Assembly (NCBI GenBank): GCA_023213315.1
Contig: JAKCPI010016735.1
Span: 1 to 64,000, forward strand
Direction: 5' to 3'
Source of the DNA: Euborellia annulipes
Taxonomy: Eukaryota; Arthropoda; Insecta; Dermaptera; Anisolabididae
DNA: 64,000 bases
Below are positions 1 through 11,621 of this stretch, one piece after another (position 1 is the first letter of the stretch; each line of letters starts with the position of its first letter). The notes under the pieces were generated by a model. The model was given only the letters and a program-made list of their open reading frames with translations. It had not been told where the DNA came from and ran no database searches. The translations under genes were made by a program, and so were the position numbers.

Positions 1-457
1 AAGTCTTTGTTAACCTTATTTAACCTTTGCTTTAGAGATCAATGGGCCATTATTATAAAATTATATGAGATTTTAAAAAGTAATGTGACGTAATACTTTT
101 CCCCTATGAAATGTTAGATAAATTTATTTTGTTAGGTGATCAATCAAACCCACACCATGCCACCTTCACAAACATGTTACTTCTTAATTGATCATATAAA
201 ATATGAATGCATTAAATATTACATTCATAGATAAAAATAAAAATATTTTAAAATAGATAATATTATAAATGAAATCTAATTAACTTTAGTATTATTTTTA
301 TTTTTATCATTTGTTAATTTTCTCTGAAGAATATTTTGATATTGTTTCATAGGGGGGATGTTTTATAAATACTTTTTGCTTATATGCTAATATGCTAATA
401 TATAGAGATGAAGTATTTTGATATTATTAAAAATTCATTTACTATATTTTTTTGAAA
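1..457. other. AT-rich DNA, nothing recognised
   Basis: Very AT-rich sequence with short A and T runs. I see no open frame, RNA gene or repeat boundary. Confidence 0.6.
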
Positions 458-530
458 ATACACGTTTTGGGACCCCTGAGTCCAAAAAAGTGGATCCCAC
501 AAAATAGTCTGTGAAGGTAAACAAGTAAGT
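458..530 (-). repeat. Family H fragment (diverged 3' part)
   Basis: The stretch from cacgttttgggacc through gagtccaaaaaagtgg to agtctgtga matches the part of family H just 5' of its terminal hairpin, read on the minus strand. It is more diverged than the full copies and both hairpins are absent, so it looks like an old truncated copy. Confidence 0.5.
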
Positions 531-1159
531 GTGTGGACAAAAATTGCAAGGAAAAAGAGCTAAGAATTTGAATTTTGATATTCTGAATAAAATAGACGAA
601 AAAGTACGAATATTTTACTAATTTATTTTTTGAGTTTTTTCCGTTTTTCCTACAAATAATTTTGATTAAGATTTTTCAAATCATTTATTTTTTTACAGGG
701 TATAACGTATATTCTCATATCCCCTACAATATTGTTTGAAGCACACTTTACTCTTGCACTGTACGTACTTCATCAAGAAAGGTTCACCATATTATAAATT
801 TTTTTTTCTGATTGATTACAAATTTTACCTCTTGGGGTTTAATATACCGTAATATAAAAAACTAAATATAGCCTCTTGTGCTTCCCGCTCTGAGCGATGA
901 ATTTTTTAAAATTATTTTCCGACTCCCTAGAAACGATTGCCTAATTGAGCGTTCAAGATGAGATGACACAAATTCAAAAAGTTTTCGAAAACTTTACTGA
1001 ACAATCAAAAAATTCTTCTGAGAGCCACCATTCTCCTTTGGAAGAGAACTGTAATTTAAATAAATATTTTAAATTTAAATACAAAGCCTATTTTTTTTTT
1101 TTTAATTGCTACAACCTGCCCGAAAATATGGTGATTTTTTCTCCCAATACAAATTAATT
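531..1159. other. AT-rich unique DNA
   Basis: No supported gene. A 70-codon open frame at 945-1157 is AT-driven, has a phenylalanine run from a T tract and resembles no family I know. Confidence 0.5.
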
Positions 1160-1215
1160 TAGGGAATAGGGACTGGGTCTCAAAGGCATCAGATGCCGAA
1201 AAAGAGAAGAAAAAG
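1160..1215 (+). repeat. SINE-B tail fragment
   Basis: The words gggtctcaaaggcatc and gatgccgaaaaagag match the 3' half of SINE-B, which is clearer at 59716-59825 and 60087-60232. Only the tail is present. Confidence 0.35.
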
Positions 1216-2530
1216 TTATGTAGCCTAATTAAGCAAATTTCTTTTAATTTATTTTATATCCCTTTTCTTAAAATGCTAAGATGACGGGAGTAAATTAACA
1301 AATACTAACAACAAAGCCCTAGAAAATGTATTGAAGCCAAATGAAACTGAGCGAGGCGGTGCATCGATGATACATCAACCATAGAAACTGCATTTTAAAG
1401 GAGAAATATTTACAACAATTTTCTGTATTTACTCATTTACTAAAAACTCACTCACTCACATCTAAGTCCCAGGACAATCGAACAAAATTTATTGTGGCAC
1501 TTTCAAAATTTGGGACAGTGTCAGTGAACGTTTTATAAGGTTAATCAAAAATATATTAAATTCATTCAAAGAATTTCAGGCTAACTATTATTTATTATTA
1601 AGAAACGAATAAATTCCGTACCAGATTAATAAACAAATTTTTTAGAGAAATTTTAAAACAATTTTTAATAAATAATTAATTATTGCTCTTGTATATAATA
1701 AATAGAAAAAAACATTTCAGGTTGAAATAAACAATTCTTTAATTTGAATAACGAATAAAAAGAATTTCATTTATTATAAATCATTCATGCTCTCTAAAGA
1801 GTTGTTATTTCGTTTATTTTTCCTTTTTATACAATTTGTGGAAGTATAATATGAATCATGTTTAAATAAATATACCCAAAGAAACTTTTTTGTTGTTGTT
1901 GGCAATTAGAAAACAATATGAATTTTTTTTTTTATTTAAATTATCATTTAAACAAATTTTTTTTAAATGTTATTTTGATATTAATCATTCAAATTTATTA
2001 AATAGATGTATATAATTAGATTAATGATATATTATAATAGATGTTATAAAAAAAGTGATATTTTGAGATCAAAGTGATCTCTTATTATTATTATATATTA
2101 TTGCTTCTCGGGCAAATAAATGCAAATCAACCAGCTATAGAATGGATGACATTCATTAAGAATTAAGATAAACGAGATGATTCGTAACAGACAAACGAAT
2201 GGGTAAATTTATAAACTTTCCAGTGTCAAAAATCAGACTAGCAATAATAATCAGATGAGTAAGAAAAGAAAAGTATTAAACAGAAGAGAAAAAAATCTAT
2301 CTAAAGAGTTTTGATGTATTTATATCTACTCAAAATATATCCCGAAAGATAACTTTAGGCTTTAGAATTCACTACTATTCGTTGACTAATTTAGCAAAAT
2401 GAGATAGAGGAAAGTCAAAAAGCAGCTGGCCGGAATTCCGACAGGTGGGGTAGCCTGCTATTTATTTTTTTTTTTAATACTGAGTATATTTTGATGTTAA
2501 CATGATAAAACCACTTCATTATGTATAAAA
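1216..2530. other. AT-rich unique DNA
   Basis: Long AT-rich stretch with simple A/T runs. No gene, hairpin or repeat boundary seen. Confidence 0.55.
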
Positions 2531-3261
2531 ATCTGGTGTGACTGGCGCACAGCACACAACTTTCTCCTACCTTCGGTAATTGAAAGTTGTGTACTGTGCT
2601 TGTCACACCAGATTTTTTGTGTCGACATATATTTAGTTCCCGACAGTACGGAACATTTGAATTCAGATGTAAAATTTATAAGTACGGGAAAATATTTATA
2701 TTTTGTTACCATGGCAACCATTTCTACTATATTCCCTATGAAATACAAGAGTAAAGTGGTCTTCAGAAGATTTCAATTGCACAATGAGAATATACATTTT
2801 AAAGAGAATCTAAAAATTAATTGATTTTTGAATTAAAAAAAAAATCGTTGGAGCAAATTTTGAGAAAATCGAAAAAAACTGAAAAAGTACATCAGTAAAG
2901 TACTAGTACTCTTTGGCCGATTTTGATTAAAAGCATATTTTTCCGGTCCCGGGGGTGTTTAACTTAAATATAAAATTTCAACCTCGTAACTCAATTCCTT
3001 CATGCTTAAAATTGAACACACACACACACACCCACACAGACACCTACCCACACACACACACCTACCCACACACACACACCTACCCACACACACACACACA
3101 CACACACACAGACAGACCATGTCGCGAAAACCACTTTTTTGGATTCAGGGGACCTTAAAACGTGAAGATCCATCAAAATCTCGACATCGAATTTTTGACA
3201 TGAATCCAATACTTTCTCTCTATATATATATTACATATATACATAGGTAAGAGAAAGTAAA
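2531..3261 (+). mobile_element. Family H copy H1 (full length, Helentron-like)
   Basis: Full copy. It begins with a long hairpin from TCTGGTGTGACTGGCGCACA to the closing TGTCACACCAGA (2532-2612), whose tip is C-TTCG-G. An RFX X-box-like GTTACCATGGCAAC lies at 2705-2718, an AGTACTAGTACT palindrome near 2900, and a (CA)n tract at about 3016-3110 with interspersed CCTACC units. The 3' end is a hairpin between TACTTTCTCTCTATATA and TAGGTAAGAGAAAGTA. No protein is encoded. The subterminal inverted repeat, 3' hairpin and microsatellite are what Helentron-type non-autonomous elements show; that class is inferred, since no Rep/helicase partner is present. Confidence 0.75.
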
Positions 3262-3561
3262 AAAAAAATAGAACATATACATTTTTTTAAAGGTAGAAAC
3301 AATTCCAAAATGAATCTTGCCGCAAGCAAGTATAAACCCCGATGCAAATATGAAATGCGGGCCCTATTTTCTAAAAATGTCCTATATATAATAATAATAA
3401 TAATTTAATTAAGAAAAAGTATTAGTAAAATATCATTTTTCTAATAGTATGCAAAAAAATGTAAAAAATAAAAAAACTAAATAATTTAGTCACGCAATAA
3501 GAACAGTTCACTTTTAAAATAAGACTTTAAGTTTAAACAAGTCTTATAGGCCAATATATAT

Positions 3562-3597
<36 letters not shown>

Positions 3598-3619
3598 AAT
3601 AAGACCACAAGTATTAAAA
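3262..3619. other. Spacer between H1 and H2
   Basis: AT-rich spacer separating two direct copies of family H. It holds (taa)n near 3390 and a roughly 30-base poly-A run at 3566-3596. No gene seen. Confidence 0.6.
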
Positions 3620-4244
3620 ATCTGGTGTGACTGGCGCACAGCACACAACTTTCTCTTACCTTCGGTAATCGAAAGTTGTGCACTGTGCTTGTCACACCAG
3701 ATTTTTCGTGTCGACATGTATTTAGTTTCCGACAGTAGGGTACAATTGAATTCAAGATGTAAAATTTATAAGTATGGGAAAATATTTATATTTTGTTACC
3801 ATGGCAACCATTTCTCCTATCCTTCCCTATGAAATACAAGAGTAAAGTGGTCTTCAGAAGATTTCAATCGCAAAATGAGAATATACATTTTAAAGAGCAT
3901 CTAAAAAATAATTGATTTTTGAATTTAAAAAAAAATCGTTGGAGCAAATTTTGAGAAAATCGAAAAAAACTGAAAAAGTACATCAGTAAAGTACTAGTAC
4001 TCTTTGGCCGATTTTGATTAAAAGCTTATTTTTCCGGTCCCGGGGGTGTTTAACTTAAATATAAAATTTCAACTTCATAGCTCAATTCCTTCATGCTTAA
4101 AATTGAACACACCCCCCCCCCACACACACACACACACACACACACAGAGAGAGAGAGAATGAATGAATGAATGAATAAATGATTTATTTGCTCTGAGTCC
4201 GACTGACTCTTGGAGCATTTCAAAATTACAGTTATGCTCTGTAC

Positions 4245-4283
<39 letters not shown>

Positions 4284-4430
4284 CATGTCGCGAAAACCAC
4301 TTTTTTGGATTCAGGGGACCTCAAAACGTGAAGATCCAACAAAATCTCGACATCGAATTTTTGACATGAATCCAATACTTTCTCTCTATATATATATATT
4401 ACATATATACATAGGTAAGAGAAAGTAAAA
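3620..4430 (+). mobile_element. Family H copy H2 (full length)
   Basis: Direct neighbour of H1 in the same orientation and highly similar to it. The hairpin starts at 3621, the X-box (GTTACCATGGCAAC) is at 3795-3808, and the 3' hairpin ends near 4430. The microsatellite has been remodelled: a C run, (CA)n, (GA)n, a short (GAAT)n block, about 60 bp of extra sequence, then a long (GA)n at 4248-4278. The H1 and H2 flanks differ, so two insertions are as likely as a tandem duplication. Confidence 0.75.
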
Positions 4431-4936
4431 ATTTATTTTATGTAACGAGTCAATTTTTTCTTGATTCTGTCTGGATTTGAAACAACAAATTATACAACCA
4501 AAGAATATTGTAAACTTACCAAGGGATAAATAAGTTCATTTTTACTGAAAGATAGGTAACCCAAAATCTAACTCATAAATGAATTTTTCAATTAAATTAA
4601 TCAAAGTTTGGCCATTTGCCTAATTTCCATTAAGCAAAGATCAATTTAAAACAAAGATCAACTTAATTTAGAGAAGATTAGGATTTTCTCAGTACAAAAC
4701 AATATCATTTTTCACAAAATAAATAATACAAAAATAATTAAATATCTGAATACGGTAGTCTATTTTGAAAAATCAACTTGGTAAATTTTTAGAGCCTGGT
4801 GGTTACGTTCCGACAATCAAAAATGAGGTTTATTATGAAGATTAAATTAAAATTGATTTTATAAATTAAAGAAAAAAAGTTAAATTATTCTTTGAAAAGA
4901 ATTTAAAATCTGTAGAATCATTATTGGAATGTTTTT
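4431..4936. other. AT-rich DNA
   Basis: No gene or clear repeat recognised. Confidence 0.55.
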
Positions 4937-5092
4937 TTCACACATAAACAGATCTGTGGACTAGACCCTTGGACTGAGGGGCCTCAAAACGTATATTTCC
5001 ATTAAAATTTCTACATAGAATTTTTGATTCGATCGCGATTTTTCTATATATATATTCCATAGAACTCGTATATAGGTAAGAGAAAATAAAAA
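4937..5092 (+). repeat. Diverged family H 3' end
   Basis: Matches the last ~150 bp of family H (gacccttggactgaggggcc, then cctcaaaacgt, then the AT hairpin ending in taggtaagagaaaataaaaa), but much more diverged than H1-H4. An old 3'-terminal fragment. Confidence 0.6.
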
Positions 5093-5885
5093 ATCTTTAA
5101 ATTTTATCAAAGATTTTCCTTCCTGGCATTCATTACTTGGGTATATAAATACCCTTGTTGGGTTTGTTATCGGTTTGGCCTATCGAACTTATATCATTCA
5201 TTCTTAGACTTAAATGATTTTACATCTAAATATATTTTGAGAGGCTTCCTCTAAGAATAAACCCGCCTTGATGACCTCGCCAGACTAATTAACCCCGCCC
5301 CTTTGCTAGGCAATTAATAATCAACCTTGATGTTCGTCTAGAATTTAATTTCCTGACGTAATTCCTGGAGAAATATCGCAGATGATACCCTTCCCTCCCT
5401 TAACTTTAGTGTATTGTGAAACGTAAGATGTGACAAGGTCTTTCTTACTCAGGCTTTTGTCAAAGTATGTGTGATTCTCTCGCGATCTCTTTCAAGCTAT
5501 CTATATACATTCAACATAATACATGGATGTATGCGTGACACAGCATGTAACCGGAGCGTCACGGACTCAGCGAACTGAAAGATTATACCAGTTGAAGGTT
5601 ATACTATTTGAAGGGTCGAATACATTGACGGCCAATCGAAGCAGGAAGGCCTCTTAATTCTCACACTCTCTGCAGAAGAAACAAAAAATTCAGAAAAATA
5701 TGAGATGTCATATAAACATATACGATATACTTCGAGTTTAATGTAGAAGCGTTGAAATAAAAAACGATAAACCACAGATATTTGGTCGCGAGGAAAGAAG
5801 AGATATATACCCAATTTATATTTAAATTGGCTATTTAAAAAAAAAAAAAAAAAAAAACAGTGATAAAAGAGACACCTCTATTGCT
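5093..5885. other. Unique DNA with a moderately GC-rich patch
   Basis: About 5270-5480 has higher GC and no internal repetition. The rest is AT-rich, ending in a poly-A run at about 5838-5858. No supported open frame; function unknown. Confidence 0.45.
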
Positions 5886-5955
5886 GCCCGAGTAAAAAAT
5901 GATCGAGGGATCCACACGCCCGCAGCTAGTCTGCATAGTCACAAAAAGGTTCAAT
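5886..5955 (+). repeat. Partial copy of the CCGAGTAAAAATG MITE
   Basis: The words cccgagtaaaaaatgatc, gggatccaca and ctgcatagt follow in the same order as the left arm of the 37273-37514 element. Only the left ~70 bp is present. Confidence 0.55.
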
Positions 5956-6255
5956 AAATTTTTGCCGCATGAGACGGAATGCGAAACTCAAAAAATTATA
6001 AATTTCTATCTTATGATGGAAACAGCCAAAGTTAATTACACTGTGCTACAAAATGAAACTTTTTTCTGGCCCCGAGAAAATTCCTTCAGATTCTTAAGTA
6101 AAATGACCTCCTGAATCCAAATATGACCTTCGTTTTCCCCCAGGAAGTACCGTTTTCGGGGGTAGCCCCCTACTTATTTCCACTCCTTTTCGTTAATTAT
6201 AGGGCCACGAAAAAAATTTGGAGGGATGAAAAGGAATATTTTAGCCTTAACATTT
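5956..6255. other. Unique DNA
   Basis: No gene seen. An open frame of 71 codons begins in the MITE fragment at 5899 and has no recognisable content. Confidence 0.45.
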
Positions 6256-6925
6256 CTTCAGAAGGCCAAGAGAAGTGAAAAGTTAAAAACATTAACATTT
6301 GGATCCAAGGGGGGGATGTGGGGGAGGATTTTGTCCCTTAAAATGCAAAAAAAATCATTAAAAATGATCGATTTTTTCTGATTTTTCCCAATTTTTTCAC
6401 TGATTTTCTACATATTCCAGCTGACAGACCCACCTCACCCTTCCTTAAATATCCCTCAACTAAAAAAAAATATATAGGACAAAGCGGGTGGGGTATGAGC
6501 GATTCCGAAGCCCTTGCAAGAAGATCGAAGATTCACAGGTCAGTTCGTCAAATTGGCAAATATGTATATTTTTTGGGCTGATCTTTACAAATTTAAACTT
6601 AAATATACGGATTCTTCTATGTCCTTCAATATTTCCATATTTTATCTAAAGCGGTAGAAATTATTTCTTGTCAATAATTGAAAAAAATTCTTCTTGCAAG
6701 GGCTTCGGAATAGCTCACACCCCACCCAAGGAAGGGTGAGATTGGTCTGTCAGCTGGAATATGTAGAAAATCAGTGAAAAAATTGGGAAAAATCAGAAAA
6801 AATCGATCATTTTTAATGATTTTTTTGCATTTTAAGGGACAAAATCCTCCCCCACATCCCCCCCCCCCCTTGGATCCAAATGTTAATGTTTTTTTAACTT
6901 TTCACTTCTCTAGACCTTCTAGATT
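6256..6925. mobile_element. 670-bp foldback element
   Basis: Two long inverted arms (about 6257-6521 and 6688-6925) pair almost base for base. Landmarks on the left arm (gaagtgaaaagttaaa, catttggatcc, tgggggaggattttgtccct, tccagctgacagacc, ccgaagcccttgcaagaag) recur inverted on the right in mirrored order. The spacer is ~165 bp and AT-rich. No coding capacity and no clear flanking duplication, so I class it only as a foldback/MITE-like repeat. Confidence 0.7.
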
Positions 6926-7539
6926 TCTCTAATCAGTTCATTGTAAGCAAGGAGTCGATTTCATTTTTGAGTAAGTTAAGCAGCTAAGAGCTGTCTGGCT
7001 GGGATTTGATTAATTTCTGCCCCCATTCAGAAACGCCCACGTGTCATGGGGTCCAATGCCCCCAAGTACTTCATCAATCTAGTTTGCATGCCCCACCTTG
7101 ATCAGCCGTTGATATCATTACTTGCTTCCTGCTTCTTTTTTAGTTAGTTCTCTTAATCATCTATTTTCGTTATTTTGTCGAACGAATTCAGACAATGACA
7201 TTTCATGTATAAAAAAATTATTAAATCTTGAAAGTCATTAAATCTTACTACGTTTTAAGGCTTATTGTGAATTAGACTCCTGTTATAAGAGTGATTTTCC
7301 CGCAGTATAATTTTTTATATAGATCTATGTGAATGACAGAGAGGCGAAACATTGTTATGTGAGTACATTGAGGCAGAAAATCGACTCTGCGTTAAACTAG
7401 ACATAGAATTTAATTTATCTGGAAAGGAGTAGTTAATCGGATTAAAGATTAGATTTCTGTATCCAAAATGCAGCACAATTTCAAATTTTCAATCTTTCAA
7501 AAATTAACGAATGTAGTTTGTTATTACCTTAGAGTTTTT
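6926..7539. other. Unique DNA
   Basis: A somewhat GC-richer patch at about 7015-7140, the rest AT-rich. No open frame or repeat boundary recognised. Confidence 0.45.
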
Positions 7540-7543
7540 TTAA

Positions 7544-7922
7544 GGTGCGCGTCTCGAAAAACCGTTAAAACACGATTGACTCGAGGCGGCAAGAGATGGC
7601 ATTAGTGTTCCCCCATTGGAATACACGGAACTTGTTCCATTTCATTCTAGACTTTCCAGCTAATTAAATGCAAAAAATTAATTATTTTTTAACACAATGA
7701 TTACTAATTTAATTATCTACAACTTATAGAGCTCCTTTTTTTAAAATAACTTTTATTTAATGCGATTAATCTAAAAAAAAAAATTTTTTTTCCGAAAATC
7801 AAAAAAAGGGCTATTATTTGTAGATATTTTAAATAACTTTAATTAAAAAAAAATTTGAGGTCGATAGCTTCAAAATTGTGGCCGCTGGAAAGTCCCAAAA
7901 TTAGCACCCCGAGACGCGCACC
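7544..7922. mobile_element. TTAA-flanked MITE, copy 1
   Basis: Flanked by TTAA at 7540-7543 and 7923-7926, with perfect 13-bp terminal inverted repeats GGTGCGCGTCTCG. About 380 bp, non-coding. A TTAA target duplication is the mark of piggyBac-type transposition, but these termini are not the usual CCC type, so the superfamily is a guess. This copy also gives the uninterrupted sequence for the split copy at 15905-17171. Confidence 0.75.
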
Positions 7923-7926
7923 TTAA

Positions 7927-8298
7927 TTATTGATTTTAGAGATATATTTTGATTTATACATTTGTTATTGTTTTTGAATTTTATTTTAATCATTATTGCA
8001 AAGTTATATTTATACATTGTTATGAATCATTCATACATTGTTATTGTTTTAGAGTTTATTTGAATAATTTGTTACAGAGTTATATTTATATATTGTTATT
8101 TTTTTTAAGATTTTAGAGAGATGTGAATTATTTATTATAGAACTATATTTGACTATTTGTTGGTTGTTATGTTCATATATTTTGTTATTTATTGCTAATT
8201 TATTTTTATTACTATTGTTCTGGAAATTACCTAATTATAACGTTGAAAACTGTAACTCATTTATATAGAACTTAATTGCTCAATAAATTATAATTATT
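7927..8298. repeat. Degenerate AT-rich tandem repeat
   Basis: The phrase agttatatttatacattg and variants recur near 8001, 8079 and, weakly, 8140, suggesting a degenerate ~75-bp unit. Weak signal and no coding content. Confidence 0.35.
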
Positions 8299-8536
8299 AT
8301 TATTAGTAGGAACCGACCGAATATTCGGTTTCGGTTACGGTTTCGGCCAGTTTCGGCCAAAAATCATGGTTTCGGCCGTAGTTTCGGTTTCGGCCAAAAA
8401 GTGGCCGAACCTTTCGGCCGGCCGAAACCAGAGTCTGAAAAAATGGGATGAGACTCGCATCCAAAAAAAAAAAAAAAAAGGTCAAATAATTTGCACTTGA
8501 GGGAGAAAAAAATTTTAGTATCCCTAAAAAAAAAAA

Positions 8537-9210
8537 TATGGTGTGACTGGCGCACAGCACACAACTTTCTCTTACCTTCGGTAATCGAAAGTTGTGTACT
8601 GTGCTTGTCACACCAGATTTTTCGTGTCGAAATATATTTAGTTCCCGATAGTACGGTCCATTTGAATTCAGATAAAAATTTATAAGTATGGGAAAATATT
8701 TATATTTTGTTATCATGGCAACCATTTCTCCTATCTTTCCTATGAAACACAAGAGTAAAGTGGTGTTCAGAAGATTTCAATCGCAAAATGAGAATATACA
8801 TTTGAAAGAGCATCTAAAAAATAATTGATTTTTGAATTTTAAAAAAAATCGTTGGAGCAAATTTTGAGAAAATCGAAAAAAACTGAAAAAGTACATCAGT
8901 AAAGTACTAGTACTCTTTGGCCGATTTTGATTAAAAGCTTATTTTTTCGGTCCCGGGGGGTGTTTTACTTAAATATAAAATTTCAACCTCATAGCTCAAT
9001 TCCTTCATGCTTTAAATTGAACACACACCCACACACACACCCACACACCCACACACAGACAGACCATGTCGCGAAAACCACTTTTTTGGATTCAGGGGAC
9101 CTCAAAACGTGAAGATCCATCAAAATCTCGACATCGAATTTTTGACATGAATCCAATACTTTCTCTCTATATATATATTACATATATACATAGGTAAGAG
9201 AAAGTAAAAA
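8537..9210 (+). mobile_element. Family H copy H3
   Basis: Near full length, inside the hAT-like element. The 5' hairpin starts TATGGTGTGACTGG, one base off the consensus TCTGG. The X-box is GTTATCATGGCAAC at 8709-8722 and still fits GTHNYYATRRNAAC. There is a short CA/CCCACA tract at 9020-9056 and the 3' hairpin ends at 9210. Confidence 0.75.
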
Positions 9211-9291
9211 TTAGGTGTTAGCTGTGTCTTCTACACAGCCGGTGGCTTTTTAACGTGACAAAGTCTTTTGCTTGATTTCAAAAAAAAAAAA

Positions 9292-9335
9292 AAATTTCTC
9301 TTACCTATATTGAAATATAAAGAAAGAAAGTATTG
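9292..9335 (-). repeat. Family H 3' hairpin fragment
   Basis: tttctcttacctatattg followed by aagaaagaaagtattg is a decayed second copy of the family H 3' end, directly outside the end of H4. Confidence 0.45.
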
Positions 9336-9339
9336 TTTT

Positions 9340-9487
9340 TTTACTTTCTCTTACCTATGTATATATGTAATATATATATAGAGAGAAAGTATTGGATTCC
9401 ATGTAAAAAATTCGATGTCGAGATTTTGATGGATCTTCACGTTTTGAGGTCCCCTGAATCCAAAAAAGTGGTTTTCGCGACATGGTC

Positions 9488-9525
<38 letters not shown>

Positions 9526-10058
9526 TGTGTGTGTGTGTGGGTGGGTGGGTGGGTGGGTGTGTCTGTGTTCAATTTTAAGCATGAAGGAATTGAGCTATGA
9601 GGCTGAAATTTTATATTTAAGTTAAACACCCCCGGGACCGGAAAAATAAGCTTTTAATCAAAATCGGCCAAAAAGTACTAGTACTTTACTGATGTACTTT
9701 TTCAGTTTTTTTCGATTTTCTCAAAATTTGCTCCTACGATTTTTTTTAAAATTCAAAAATCAATTATTTTTTAGATGCTCTTTTAAAATGTATATTCTCA
9801 TTTTGCAATTGAAATCTTCTGAAGACCACTTTACTCTTGTACTCCATAGAAAAGATAGGAGATATGGTTGCCATGGCAACAAAATATAAATATTTTGCCA
9901 TACTTATAAATTTTACAACTTGAAAATCGAATGTACCGTACTGTCGGAAACTAAATACATGTCGACACAAAAAATCTGGTGAGACAAGCACAGTACACAA
10001 CTTTCGATTACCGAAGGTAAGAGAAAGTTGTGTGCTGTGCGCCAGTCATACCAGATTT
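9340..10058 (-). mobile_element. Family H copy H4
   Basis: Full copy in inverted orientation to H3, so the two 3' ends face each other across ~130 bp. The X-box is the perfect palindrome GTTGCCATGGCAAC at 9867-9880. A (GT)n/(GTGG)n tract lies at 9487-9560 and the 5' hairpin closes near 10056. Confidence 0.75.
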
Positions 10059-10567
10059 TTTTATTTATTCTATTAGAGGTTTTCTTTCTGCACCAAATGA
10101 CATCCCATTTAGTCTGATCTGATTAGCCGTTCAGAATCTACAGGGGTTTAAACTTTCAAATTAGAATTTACCGCAGCGCGGTAAAATAAAATGATAGGAA
10201 AAAAATAAATGGTGAAATCTTTAGCTGAAAACTCAATCTTTCTAACCGTATATTTCTCATAATTATACCTCTTAAGACAGAGGAGTTATTCAAGCCAATA
10301 AACTTTTACGTGCATGCCCCTCTAACATGCCACTATAGACACATGATTTGTAAGACGTTGTCACGTCAAAAGGTAAAATGATTTTCACGGGAGGGAAAAA
10401 AAAAATTCAAAAAAAAAAAAAAAAGTAAAATGAAAAAAAATTTTTATAGGAAATACAAGTTTCGGTTTCGGTTACGGTTTCGGCCGAAACTAAGGTTGAG
10501 GCCGAATATTCGGTTTCGGTTTCGGTTTCGGCTGAAAATCTTGTTTCGGTCGGACCCTAATTATTAG

Positions 10568-11621
10568 TAAGAAATTAAGAGTTTATTCAGTAACAAATCT
10601 CTAGTACGAAAAGTGACAGGAAAAACTTGATTGAATGAGAAATAAAATAAAATTTCGAAGCCTTGTTATTTGGAGAAATATTTTGTGAAAAGTGACATTT
10701 GTGGACTCAAAACTTGAAGCCGAAAATAGAAAATTATATAGGCACAGTTATGGGGAGTAAATCTAATACCTATTCATTTTGTGAAGGGTTCAGACTAATT
10801 TTTCGCTTGAAATATTAGGTAAATAAAGAAATAAAATGACTTTAAATGATATTTTTTCACTTTCAGTTCAATAATATGCATTATTATAGTGCTAGTGTAG
10901 TTTTTACAGATTTTTTAAAATAGCTAATTTTTTAAAATATCTTCCTATGAAATAATTTAGTAATTTTTGTGAATTACTTAAATAAAAAAAAGATTTCTTC
11001 AAATTTGATCATTTTCAAGACCTCTAATAATAATAATAATAATAATTTAAAGATGTTGTGTCTTTATTATAGGTTTGTTTTTAAGTCATGGTTGGAAAGT
11101 TTTTGTATATTTGCTTCTTTTTTTTGAAAATTATTTTTTTTAACAGGTCAGTAAATATATTCTAGGAATATATATGTTTACATGAATAGAAATTAAAAAC
11201 GGAACCCAACTTAGTCAAGAAATTAATAAAATTATTAAGAAAAAGCAAGTTTGTTTGAAGAGATAGTTGAATTCACTTGAAAGGGTTTTCTGTGAAGTGT
11301 CATCTTTGCTTGACTGTGAGCCTGTCAGTGGGGGTATATTTTAAAAATACAACCTAACCATCATTTCCTGTGGAAATCGATATACGACGATCTTGTCTTG
11401 TGAGTGTGCCTTAGATGGCTGAGAAGGGTGGATTTGGAACAGACACACCTCAAAGACTACGGGATTCAGATTAACAGTTTTCAAAATATCAATTTATTCT
11501 AGATAAATCAAATTATTATGCTAATTTTAAATTAAATAAAAATTAAAATCTTTTAAAAGGTTTAAATAAAATAGGCTAATGCTTTTAAATAATAATAAAA
11601 TAAGTTAATTTCAAAATTACC
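10568..11621. other. AT-rich DNA with a more complex patch
   Basis: About 11280-11480 is less AT-biased and contains no open frame I can support. The rest is A/T-rich. Confidence 0.45.

Larger units (their letters stand above)
8307..10559. mobile_element. hAT-like element carrying two family H copies
   Basis: Bounded by an exact 8-bp direct repeat ATTATTAG at 8299-8306 and 10560-10567. The ends are TAGGAACCGACCGAA and, inverted, TAGGGTCCGACCGAA. Both terminal ~100-bp zones are packed with short TTTCGG/CCGAAA repeats, typical of hAT subterminal regions. An 8-bp duplication is the hAT hallmark. There is no transposase frame: the interior holds H3, H4 and about 400 bp of unassigned DNA (10060-10455), so it is non-autonomous. 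Confidence 0.8.

Noticed and set aside
2955..3250. Open frames rich in His/Thr/Pro or Val/Cys
   Set aside because: They are translations of (CA)n and CCTACC microsatellites within family H; the same frames appear in other copies on either strand.
8303..8752. 149-codon minus-strand open frame, the longest in the window
   Set aside because: It spans the hAT terminus, a poly-A tract and the 5' part of H3, and crosses two repeat boundaries.
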